From the NCBI GenBank assembly GCA_019096065.1, contig JAGUCH010000007.1, positions 518,501 through 582,500 on the forward strand: a stretch of DNA of 64,000 nucleotides. The letters are read 5' to 3'. The notes under the pieces were generated by a model. It saw only the letters and a program-made list of their open reading frames with translations. It was not told where the DNA came from and did no database searches. The translations under genes and the position numbers were made by a program. This DNA is from Paracyclopina nana. Its lineage: Eukaryota; Arthropoda; Copepoda; Cyclopoida; Cyclopettidae. Positions 53,901 to 64,000 of the stretch are shown here, one piece after another; position 1 is the stretch's first letter, and every line of letters begins with the position of its first letter.

Positions 53901-56900
53901 ACCACCCTGGCTCCTGGCCAGGGCCAATGTACCCTGAATTTTTTTGCTTGGACCAAGCCTCCATGTCAGCACAGACCTCAGGAGGCTGAAAAAGGGCACT
54001 TTCATCCACTGACATGGGAGCCAGGGGCTCCCTGTTGGCCTATGTAGCTGCTGCAGCAGAGTATAACCGGTACCGCCCTGGCTCCTGGCCAGGGCCAATG
54101 TACCCTGAATTTTTTTGCTTGGACCAAGCCTCCAGGTCAGCACAGACCTCAGGAGGCTGAAAAAGGGCACTTTCATCCACTGACATGGGAGCCAGGGGCT
54201 CCCTGTTGGCCTATGTAGCTGCTGCAGCAGAGCATAACCAGTACCGCCCTGGCTCCTGGCCAGGGCCAATGTACCCTGAATTTTTTTGCTTGGACCAAGC
54301 CTCCAGGTCAGCACAGACCTCAGGAGGCTGAAAAAGGGCACTTTCATCCACTGACATGGGAGCCAGGGGCTCCCTGTTGGCCTATGTAGCTGCTGCAGCA
54401 GAGCATAACCAGTACCGCCCTGGCTCCTGGCCAGGGCCAATGTACCCTGAATTTTTTTGCTTGGACCAAGCCTCCAGGTCAGCACAGACCTCAGGAGGCC
54501 AAAAAAGGACACTTTCATCCACTGACATGGGAGCCAGGGGCTACCTGTTGGCCTATGAAGCTGCTGCAGTAGAGCATAACCGGTACCGCCCTGGCTCCTG
54601 GCCAGGGCCAATGTACCCTGAATTGTTTTGATTGGCCCAAGCCTCAAGGTCAGCACAGACCTCAGGAGGCCAAAAAAGGACACTTTCATCCACTGACATG
54701 GGAGCCAAGGGCTCCCTGTTGGCCTATGTAGCTGTTACAGCAGTGAATAAATGGGACCGCCCAGGCTCCTGGCCAGGGGCAGGGCCTATATATCCTGAAT
54801 TTTTTTGTTTGGGAGAAGCCTCTGGGTGTGCACTGACATGTTTGTGATGATAAAAAAATGTTTGTATTTGACTTCACTTCCGCTTGTCAGTTTTATATGT
54901 TTTACTGTAAAGTCATTTTTGTAAAAAATGTGTATTTTTGAATCGCTCCAGGAGCTCCATCTGCAGACATATAATGAATTTTCTTTTTTGTAATGACAGT
55001 TCCAATCTTTGACTTTCATCCAGAGTTGAAAAATCAAAAATCCATCCACTGACATGGGAGGAAAATGCCCTCAAAGTAGGGTCGGAAAAAGTGAATTTTG
55101 GCCATTTTTCAACTAGTTTGTTTACGTTTTTCAACTTTTTTTCCCTGACACCTAGAGACCCCCCCAGGGCCTAGATAATTAGGGTATAGTTGATTTCTGG
55201 CCATACCCACACCTCCAGCTAGGCCCCCATTCATTTTTGCCTTAATCTAAACAGCATTTTGCTTACCGCACCACTTGACCACCCTAGAGTGGTCCAGTGG
55301 TCATGAAACTTAATTTTCCAACTTTTCACACTATTGCAAGGGGTTTGGGCCAAAAAACTGATTTTCGAATCCGAAACCTTGTATCAGGATTGCTTGTGGC
55401 TTACAGTCAGGAGCTGTTAAATGCACAAAGCAAACATCTACTTTCTGAGGGAAAAAGAGCCCACATTTGAAGCTGATTTTCCTTCTTATGAATATAATGA
55501 ATTTTCTCACATCGTAATTTTGTAGTAGTACGATGAATTACATAAGCAAGCTTAAGTTGAACCAAGAGCAAACAGTGAACTGCTTTCTTAACTGCAATAG
55601 TTGCACGCTTCAAGAGTTTCAGTTTGCATAATCCCACAGCTTCATTCTGCCAAAAAAACATGGCTGTACTACAATAAAAGCACATATAGTGCACATACTA
55701 GAGAAAGTACACAAATAAGGGATTTGTCAGCTTGGCACAATTTCCAATTTTCCTCTCCATTTTTTGTGTAATTCCAGCAAGAAGTGAAAAATAATCTTAC
55801 TAGAGAGAAAATGAAACCCTTTTTTGCCAAGATTATTTGCAAGGTTGCCATGATTGTGCTCAAGTGAAAATTATCTAGATTCTCTGTGTAGTAGGCTTAC
55901 TCATTTATCTCTGGGTAGATGTGCATTGTTGTCATGTAGACTTGCCATGGCATCCAGCAAATTGAGAATATGCACACAACAATCAGCAGCATCTTGATGA
56001 CCTACATGGAAAAAAGTTCATCATCTGCCTTCTAATGGATCAGCAGTTGTCCAATAATACCTTTTTCTTGTTCACCAAAATATTATGGTCTCTCTCATCT
56101 TGAGCAGTTCCTGGTGGCTTGCTCCCCCAAAGTCTGAATGCAATCCTGGCATAGGCCACTGAGATTATGGCCATGGGCAAAAAGTACTGGACTGTCAGTA
56201 GGCTTGTGCTGAAAAATTGAAAAATTTGAAATTTGACCCTAGATGGCGCTGCAATCGAGGTGATATAAAGTGTTGCCAGACAGGGACAAAACTGATCAAA
56301 TAGTGCCCTTTTTTGGCGTTTTGCATGAACTTTTGTGCCTAAAAGCGAAAGCCAAATCTGGCAGCTCCTCAAATTTTAGATTATTTCTTTTCACCTGTAG
56401 TATTTGAATAGAGTTATGTTGGACTGAGTAGCATTTGGGCCAAAGTCGATGTAGCAGAAAGGCTTTTCCCCTTGGACTTCTTGTCCTTGCTCGTTTATCC
56501 TGACTGTCGAGGGATCGTCCACATAGCCAAACGTATGCACAAGGCCCATGGGCAGGGCGAAGGCCAGGCCAAGGATCCAGATGAGGAGGATGACAACTTT
56601 GGAAAACAATTTGGTGGGCTTTCTCCTCAGAGGATACATGATGGCTCTATACCTGAAGTGAGAGGCAAAATGAGCCAATTACTTAATTGATGGTGCTAAA
56701 AGAAAAGAGCTCAACATTTAGCTTCCCCCCTCCAAACCCATTTTAGCATAAAGGAAGTGAATACTTTTTAATAGGAGGCCCCGGATTTTCGAGTGCTCTT
56801 TCAAGCTGGAAATGTTCCAAAGTTTTGCCCATTTCACTTGTTCGACTTGACTTTCCATGCATAGCTTTAAATGATACCCATTATAAGGCATGCTCCACAG

Positions 56901-59900
56901 TAAATGCCCGAAATAGCTTAACACTACATATTGTATTATATTTTGTAGATAATCCCCTGAAGAAAGGAGAAGCTATGCCCTTTTATTGGACCCAGATGTA
57001 GCAGCAAATTACATAGAGCTCTATTCACTCCATTCTTTTCCCTATAAAGTAGCATATGTAGCGCAAAGAAGCCATCTTTGAGGAGATAGCAGTCCTTATA
57101 TTGATTTAATTAATGTATGGAAAAAAGAGGCAAATGAAGCCCCAAAAAAGCCATTGATCTTGCCATCTATTTATCCAGTTGATGAAAATGATGTGCAGGC
57201 ACCCGCGTATAACGGATTGCTCTAATGAAAGTCAAGAAAGCCAAGAAACAGGAAGGTGGTAAATATATCCATTACTATACTTCATCTTTCATATCTTGTA
57301 TATATGGGAAGAAATCAAAATACATGACATTAACCGCCGCTGGGCGTGAAGATGGCGCTGCTGTCGAGTTGGCGAAACAGCGTTTCCAGATGGGACCAGA
57401 GCTCTCCAAATAATTCGCCTTTTAGGCGTTTTTTTGTCTAGTCTTGGCCATAATCAAAGTACCTTGTCTGGCCACTCCGCACAAGAAAAACTTATATAAA
57501 GAAATGTGACCTAATAAAAGTGCTAGGCTTTTTCAGGGATGTACGGCGAATTTGAGATAAACACAAATAATATATTTAAGGTGGAAACGACATTGTAAAA
57601 ATGTCGCTTTTCTTTGCTTTTGCCACCAAGTTGACAGAGATGAATGCAGCCTTTGGTAATAGGTAAGGTGTCAAGGGTGAAAATTGCCTTAAAAAGTAGA
57701 ATGTATGTTGGCTATATGCAGTAAAAAGCTCGAATAATATTATTTTACTCAGCTTAATTCCGCTAATGGACTGAAAGGAGTAATTTTAGATTAGGAGCTG
57801 CTTGGCTGTAATCTTAATAAAAAATCTTGTGAAAACGACGGAACCAGCTTCATTTGTATCAGCTATCCAAGCCTTGAAAAGTGTTTTTTGACGAAAATTG
57901 TCAAAAAACTCATTTAAAAAAGTGAATTTGCTTCTAATTGATGTTGACGTCAGTTGACGTCACTGATGCAAGCCCCAAACAATGTTAAGGTGTCCTAGCA
58001 GTTTTAATGACAAAAATTATCAACAGTGAACTATATAACTAGCCATTAACAAACAAACTTCTTGCTTTTAAGAATACAACATACATATGTACAACTTGAT
58101 TTCATGCCCAACTGTGCATTGCCTGGAAAAAACCAAGTTTACAATATGTCAATGTAGTACAGTAATTATAATTAGTGACGCTCTAACTGCAGCAAAAGTT
58201 GAGCTAATTGCTAGCTGTTTACCAATACCAATGCAGGGTACATTTTGTGGTATACTTTTTTAAGTTTTGAGTTTTTTATAAGCTATCTAAGGCCAAAAAT
58301 GGGTACTTTCAGTTTACTTCCTAGTAATTAGACGTTTTTAAACTCTCTATAGCCAATAATAAACAACTTTTTGCCAACGAAATTATGTATGATAAGCTAG
58401 ATGAAAAGTGGTATCTTGGCATTTCTATAGCGTTTCTTTTACCCAATTATACACTGACGATAGAAAATCGACTCTAATTGACTTCTCAATGTTCAGTAAT
58501 TAGAAAGGCCTTAAATGCCACTGAAATTGAGCTTATTACTAGTTGAGCCAATGCAGGGTATATTTTATGGTGCTTTTTGTGTGCTGCTGCCCATAGTATT
58601 ATAGCTACATACGTAGCATAATACAAAAGATTTGGGCAAATCCACATTATGCTTTTGCATGTGTTGCCTTTTTTGGGCAGGGATCACGTCCTGGAAATGC
58701 CATCTCCCAGCAGAATTTGTGAGTATTATATCCTTAACGCGCGCGCGTGAGTGTTGAAAAAAGATTTAGAAGATGTTGGGAAAACAACACCACAAAGCTT
58801 ACGCTACTCAAAACAGAGCAAAAGCCACTCAAAATACAGGAGAATACAATTGCATACACTTGTTTTGCGGTTAGTTAAACCATATACAGCAGAGGGCCTT
58901 TGTAAGCCAAGTCTAGAACATTAGCAATTTAAATGCCCATGCTTTACTGAATACCAAAAGAAATGTGGTATATAATTTAGCATTGATCAAGACGTTTTTG
59001 AAAATATGGTAGATTTTACCAGATATGGGCAAATAGGCCTCATTTCTCTCATCTGCTGGTGAGAATATCACTGTAGTACATAAATAACTTTCTCATCATA
59101 TGATAATCACGTTGTCGAGGCAAATCTGCCTTAGATCTCAGCAAGGAAATGCTTTTTGGGTGATGATTATGCTATGACATTTTCTGTGTTGTACACTCAA
59201 TCAGCTCGAAAAACATTGGTGAAGATGTGTGGGAAGAGAGCTTTTTTCGAGCTCTGCATAGAGGGAAAATCAAGTGAGTTTGAGCAATAGCCAAAACGTC
59301 AGAAGTCAATTATAATCTGACATTTTGTGACTTGAATTCCATTCGATTACCTAAGCTAAACTTTGGGATTTTTGGCTCGCGAAGAAATGCCACTGAAATC
59401 AAGCCTTTGTCCAGAGTTTCCAGAAGTGGCTTTCAGTTTGCACCCAGATCTTGGTTGAAAACGCCAAATTAACACAAAAATCAAAGCCTTTGTGCCGCAT
59501 CTGGTAGCGCTTTTCAAAAATACAGAGCAGCGCCCTCTATTGACAATTTAGAGACTCACCTATCCAAAGAGATGGCCACAAGGGTGAAGATGCTAATGTT
59601 GACGCTGAGTATTTGCACAGTGGGGCAAAATTGGCACATGAATGCTGGCAAGTCCCAGCGTTGAAGCAGAGCAGCGTGGAATTGGAAAGGGATTGCGAAG
59701 AGTGCGATGGTCACGTCAGCAAATGCCAAATTCGCTATGTACATGTTGGTCACTGTCCTCATCCTTCTGGAGACGACGACCACGTAGATGACAAGTGAGT
59801 TGCCCACGAAGGCTGTCAGACTTATGAGGCCGTAGAAGAGGGACAAGACCACGACCACAGACGTTGGCACCTCGTACAGGTTCTCCTCGGTCCGGTTGGC

Positions 59901-60065
59901 CTTGATGGTCACATTGCTCTCCTCATCCATGACCAAATCGAATCCAAGTGCAGCTGTACTCCCGTTCATCATTGGGATCAAGTTGCAGCTCTTAATTGCT
60001 GCTTTCTCCAATTTCTCAAAGGTGTTCAATTCTACAGAGAGGATTGGTATAAGGCATTTTTTCAT
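47988..60065 (-). CDS. Lkr: Leucokinin receptor (class A GPCR)
   Basis: Gq-type neuropeptide receptor for kinins, plasma membrane; in insects it drives diuresis. 473 residues if started at 60065. Exons: 60065-59560, 56652-56395, 56208-56061, 56001-55901, 48720-48630, 48305-47988, all in phase. Signatures shared with fly Lkr: IPFQFHAALLQRWDLPAFMC, SVNISIFTLVAISLDRYRAI, RLWGSKPPGTAQ, NKKKVIKMLLIVVCIF, PEINDYRYI, CCHWLAMSNSCYNPFIYGVY (TM7 NPxxY is NPFIY) and EKFRREF after it. The N-terminus is uncertain: an acceptor-like ctctctgtag near 60030 would favour the ATG at 59972. The intron before the TM7 exon is 7.2 kb and full of mobile DNA. Confidence 0.93.
49093..49379. repeat. 16-bp minisatellite, left block
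   Basis: About 18 copies of a 16-bp phrase, aggcctgcttgatatt or aagcctgcttgataat. The array continues at 51143, interrupted by a 1763-bp element. Confidence 0.9.
50200..50394. repeat. Hairpin nested in the TIR element
   Basis: atatatgtaaacaatttata faces tataatttgtttacatatat, and aaagtagaaatc.gtggcat faces atgccac.gatttttacttt; centre gcgggctcgagcttgcgagagcc. Architecture is like the elements at 36998 and 42098. Confidence 0.8.
50692..50763 (+). repeat. tRNA-like sequence
   Basis: TAGCTCAGTCAGTAGAGCG (A-box), an anticodon-like loop CTCCTAA (CCT, Arg-like) on a weak stem, GGGTTCGATCCCC (B-box and T-arm), ending actcggca then a T-run. The acceptor stem fails to pair, so a tRNA pseudogene or SINE head. 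Confidence 0.55.
51143..51370. repeat. 16-bp minisatellite, right block
   Basis: Continuation of the 49093-49379 array; units degrade rightward. A short relic of the same phrase occurs at about 62108-62150. Confidence 0.85.
52529..53560 (+). repeat. 171-bp tandem array, left arm
   Basis: The phrase ggctcccatgtcagtggatg starts at 52529, 52700, 52871, 53042, 53213 and 53526; one unit near 53380 lost about 30 bp. 171 is a multiple of three, so a 283-codon frame stays open on the plus strand by repetition alone. Confidence 0.95.
53740..54790 (-). repeat. 171-bp tandem array, right arm
   Basis: Six inverted units (catccactgacatgggagcc at about 53833, 54004, 54175, 54346, 54517, 54688). A 327-codon open frame on the minus strand mirrors that of the left arm and is not considered a gene. 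Confidence 0.95.
56237..56375 (+). repeat. CTCF-like dispersed module, Lkr intron 2
   Basis: Head CCCTAGATGGCGCTGC (56237-56252), then GTTGCCAGACAGG, TTTTTTGGCGTTTTG, and tail AATCTGGCAGCTCCTCAAA. Same order and spacing as the module at 7541-7690. Confidence 0.55.
59405..59545 (-). repeat. CTCF-like dispersed module, Lkr intron 1
   Basis: Minus strand: head CAATAGAGGGCGCTGC, then GCGCTACCAGATGCGG, AATTTGGCGTTTTC, and tail GCCACTTCTGGAAACTC. It lies a few bases from the end of exon 1 (59560). Confidence 0.55.
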
Positions 60066-63000
60066 AATTGTAGTATATGTATTTAATTTTTTAAGTGATG
60101 GCTATGGCACCATATTTGGGCAAGATGATGCCATTAGCCAGCCAAAAATGGCTGCTCATTAGCTCAAGAGCTCTAAAGTTTGGTGTTGAAGATGTCATTT
60201 ATGTCTTCAAGGCCAGAGCAAAAAAAGTGATGCTGCACATTTTTTTTGAAATGGGCATGAAATTGCTTGGCTTTGACCCTGGCAAAAGATTATCTTCCCC
60301 CTATTGTGAGAGCTAGGCTTCAAGCTGAAAGTTGAAAAGAGGAGAAAAACCTTTCACAAATGCTTTTTTTCTTTTTATTTCACCTTTGGATTGTGGAATG
60401 TATATTCTGTTTGCAAGAAAATGTCAATATCTGACCCGCCCTCACAGGAAATGAATTAGGAAAGCATACTTCTTGAACTCGATCAGTTAGTCTTTTACGT
60501 CAGCAAAATTGCCTAGGTTGTTTTGTGATTTGCAAAGTTTTCTCATATTTCTTTGAAGCTGTCAAAGTTGGAGTGTATAGGGCGCTTGTAACTTTGTCTC
60601 TGGAGAAGATCTCACTAATTTTGACTAAAAACTTTGATTTTCCTTGCTTACATAAACAAACAATTACAGAGAACGCTGGTAGATGGCGCAGCTGTCGCTA
60701 TTTGCAAAAGTGCTGCCAGATCTGCTCTAAATGCTGTAAATAATGGGGAAATTTGGCGTTTTTTACAAAGAAATGGCAATTATAAGAAAGCCACTTCCAG
60801 TAGCTTTACATTTTAAACATAACAAGCCAAGCTTACATTTTATGCATGCATTCTAACCGAATTCGAACCTTTGGAGGCGGGAGCTTATATTGATTTTTTA
60901 AACAATGCATTCATAGACTATTACTATTTGTAAATTGAGAATTAATGCTAATGCTGGCAAGCTTAGCCTGCATACTGTGTTTGTAAAGCCATAGGCCATA
61001 CAGTAAGCATTTCTGGTAACTGAATGCAGCACAATATTTCAACCAGTCACAAATGCTTTTAATTAATAATCAGACAATGCTTAATTCACTTAATAGCTCC
61101 AATTTGCCATGTGCTCAGTTCACCAACTAATTACAATTTGCAAAGCTCCCTGCTTTAAAAACATGGCACATCATTTACTCATGCTCTTTTCTTTATTTAC
61201 AAAAGGAGGATGACACTTTTCAAAATATTATTCTGCTTGAATAAAAAAGAGACACTCAGAAACCAAAGTATTCAGACCAGAAGCTGACAAAATTGATGTA
61301 GACAGCATTGGTAAGTGCATTAAGAAATTAAGGCCCATAGTTACCCAACAATTCTTAGGGGGGATAAAATGGTAATCAGTAATGAATAACGCCATTCTAA
61401 TAGTATGCCAAAAAGCCTGATTCAGACCCTGTTTCAGCTTTTTAGCTATTTTTTGCCATACCTCAATTTTTGGTGATTCTAAAAGCAGAGCTATTGCAAT
61501 GAAAGCTGCTTTCAAAATAGGTGCTCTTTTTTCCCATCCACCAAATAATGTTGCTCCTCTTTTTTTGAATCGATCATTCCCTAAAGCACTTTCTATCAGA
61601 AAGTATTGGCAGCAACATCCTCAGTTTCTTTGAAGAGACTACTACTTTTGACAACAAAGCTTTTTGGTTGAGGCAGCAGCAGTACAAATCTGCCATTATT
61701 TCAAGGCACGTTTTTTCATCCTTTTGTTGGCATTTCTTGGTGAACATCGCATTGGAATTCGAATTTCCTCCAGATTCTGTCTCAAAAGTATGCAAAGAAT
61801 GAATCTTTTGCCTGATGTAAGAAAAGGAAGATAAGTATCTTCAGCATGCAAGTACAGATTATTCTGTATACACAATAAAGCCTTTCCCTTCATTTTTAAG
61901 GGCAATCAAGCTTGTAAAGAAGATGATGATGAGCTGGTGCCAAAGTTTATATCATTTGATTGTCCTCAAGTATATTCATCCATGTGTACTTTGCCAATTG
62001 CTTTGTTATACACAATTTAAGCATATGTTTTACAAGCCATGGAACTATGCATTTTGGTACTTAAGCAACAAAAAATGACTATCCACATGTAAGTAATATT
62101 TTTAATTTAAGCCCTCTTGATTTGAAGCCTGCTTTGAAATTAAGTCTATAAGTAGAAGTCTAGCTTTCAAACATATATCCAAGTTGCTCAAAAAAGGGAC
62201 TAAAAATTTTTGTCTCCTGTTTGGTGTCAAAAACTTGGCAAGTTTGAAGCTTTTGGTGTCTTAACCAGTCTTCACCATCGCTCAAGTAATCCAAGTTTGC
62301 AAGCCCTTCAACAAGTTTCCCCCCTTAAAAGTAGCAATTTGCACCTTATACACAACAACATTCATAAATATTATGCTGCACTGAGAAGTAATTCACCCAC
62401 CTGTATATGGAACGCTCCTGATTTCAGGCCAAGCTGTCCAATTGATCCGAATGCCGAGCAAGATGTGGTTGATGTCGACGACGTGGAAGATCTCTGAGCT
62501 TCAACAGAAGCGAGGAAGGCCAAGGCCGATAATGTCTCTCCTAGAGGCGCTTTCACTCGAAGCAAGCTTCAGCTTTGAAGGTCCGCGTTGTGTTCCCCAG
62601 CAATCGAGGAAGAATTTCACCTCAGCCTTACTACTACTGGCCTTTGATGCCTTATTGCTTTTAATTAACACAAGGTTTTCTTTGACGTCAATGCATTTTT
62701 GACCTCTAGATCTGAGGACCAAGAGATTTCGCTTTTTTCACAACCACTTTAGATATTTATATGGATAACCAGAAGTGGTCTTTTTCGCCAGAAGCGCATT
62801 TTGGCACTTTTGACGGGCGCCTGGCGAAAATCCGTTGCTTAGGGTTGGCCGCTTTGGCCGATTCCTTTGTAAACAAACCACAGCTCCATCTAGCGGATTT
62901 TTGAGAGAAAAAAGGAAGGATAACAAAACAAGTCATATACTAGACAAATCGACTATTGCAAGAAAAGCACCGTGGAAAAAAGGCAATTAAAAAAGGAAGA

Positions 63001-64000
63001 CATTGATACAAATGCGCCAAGTGACAAATGATTTCTCACATCAAATGGCTAAAAGTCAAATTAACAATTACGTTATATAATAAATTGGAAAATTCTGAAA
63101 AGATTAAAGTGCCTTAAAGCAAAGTGCAATTAAAGTAAAATGGCCAAAAAGGCCAGAAAAGTGCAGTAAGGCCCATAAAACGAAGGATCGCTAAGCAGAT
63201 GTGTATATCCTCACCATTAAATTAGCATAGAAGCATTGTTTAGTGGTTGCACATAAGTGATTAAGTATGTTTTTCAGCAGCTATTAGAGCATCATCATCA
63301 TAAATGTGGTCAAGTCAACATTTGCTGCCAGACTTACAAGCACACATGGCCACACACACACACTGGCCTTGCAAAAGGCCCACCAAACTTTCCAAGTGTT
63401 TAATTGGCTGAAGCTTTAGATGGTATAGGCACAATTGTGTCCTGACCTCAAAGGCCTTTGCACCAAGTCAGCAGTGGTTTACTACATATCGGTTTTCCGA
63501 CCACTTGACACTGCTAGTGAGCTCTGGCAACCTACTGAAGGCAATAGAATAAATGATCATGCAGTCTTGATGACCCTAAAAGGCAATATTCCACCAAAAA
63601 CTAGTTGTTGCTGTATATACACAGCATTCTATTTTCGGTGGCTTAGCATGCTATAATGCAGCTGGCCAAATCCTTGGAGTGTAACTTATACCGTGCGAAC
63701 GCTAACTTAAGCCCGCTGAAAATTATCAAGCCCGAATTCCAGCTTTTTCTTTAATTTTGAACTCTCAAAAATACATAGAAATTCAAGAGCTCGCATAAAA
63801 ATAAACTTAAACTTATGGTCCATTTGAAGTAATTGATATAACTGGAAATCAGGTTAGTTGTAAATTATGATATTTACCCTTAAATTGCTCAAGTTTTCAA
63901 ACTGCTTAATTAGCTCAAATTGTTCATGATGCTCGAGTTCTCCGGAAAAACCTCATATATAGTGCTTTTATGTGTAAGTACCAATTTCAAATAATGCTCC
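60066..64000. other. No gene recognised; dispersed repeats
   Basis: Upstream of the leucokinin receptor. CTCF-type modules at about 60672-60815 (head GGTAGATGGCGCAGCTG) and, on the minus strand, 62755-62900 (head CCGCTAGATGGAGCTG, tail GACCACTTCTGGTTATC). A possible small terminal exon lies at 62428-62497. A (ca)n run occurs near 63350. The receptor's promoter and any 5' non-coding exon are presumably here but not identifiable. Confidence 0.4.

Larger units (their letters stand above)
51812..55423. mobile_element. 3.6-kb Foldback-like element with internal 171-bp repeats
   Basis: Near-perfect giant inverted repeat in the leucokinin-receptor intron. Each arm has about 640 bp of unique sequence at its outer end (ttaacagctcctgactgtaa at the left) then tandem 171-bp units toward the centre; the spacer at about 53570-53755 is unique. 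Arms are almost identical (one base difference noticed, near 52493/54744). Layout, long inverted arms with tandem subrepeats, is that of fly FB elements; no transposase, and no target duplication was found. Confidence 0.75.

Noticed and set aside
53706-54689. 327-codon open frame, minus strand
   Set aside because: Same 171-bp repeat in the inverted arm, not a gene.

Overview
The window is nuclear DNA from an arthropod. Evidence: intron-rich genes with GT/AG splice sites, and six protein families whose closest recognisable relatives are the fly/crustacean versions. These are position-specific (PS) integrins alpha-PS2 and beta-PS, an innexin, a leucokinin-type neuropeptide receptor, an FMRFamide-type receptor and a kayak/Fos bZIP factor. 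I cannot assign a species. There are no bacterial genes, operons or CRISPR arrays.

Layout. 1-14559 (minus): integrin alpha-PS2-like gene, running off the left edge inside a very long Ser/Gly-rich exon. 17908-18618 and 20588-21472 (plus): two tandem intronless C2H2 zinc-finger genes with 8 and 10 fingers. 21840-25120 (minus): seven-exon class A GPCR, FMRFamide-receptor-like. 27447-29210 (minus): five-exon DRAM/Frag1-family membrane protein. 31017-36655 (plus): integrin beta-PS gene. 37748-42698 (minus): seven-exon innexin. 44922-45845 (plus): single-exon Fos/kayak with a CRE/AP-1-bearing promoter. 47988-60065 (minus): six-exon leucokinin receptor. 60066-64000: no gene recognised. Exon boundaries were read by hand from splice sites. 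In every complete multi-exon gene the exon lengths sum to a multiple of three and each junction keeps phase.

Two regions stand out. First, both subunits of what should be one integrin heterodimer sit head-to-head about 16.5 kb apart, and each carries a pair of equal-length, same-phase homologous exons (121/121 bp in alpha, 85/85 bp in beta). Both pairs encode alternative versions of ligand-binding-head segments, so alternative splicing could in principle give four receptor heads. This matches the alternative exons known for fly alpha-PS2 and beta-PS. Second, introns and spacers are crowded with foldback DNA. An 859-bp inverted copy of innexin exons 2-4 lies inside that gene's own first intron, bounded by 67-bp direct repeats. 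A 3.6-kb palindrome built of 171-bp tandem units, resembling a Foldback element, lies in a leucokinin-receptor intron. A 1.76-kb terminal-inverted-repeat element is inserted in a 16-bp minisatellite, and at least six smaller hairpin elements are scattered elsewhere. A dispersed module of about 150 bp that starts with a CTCF-like motif (CTAGATGGCGCTGC) recurs about ten times and may be an undescribed short repeat family.
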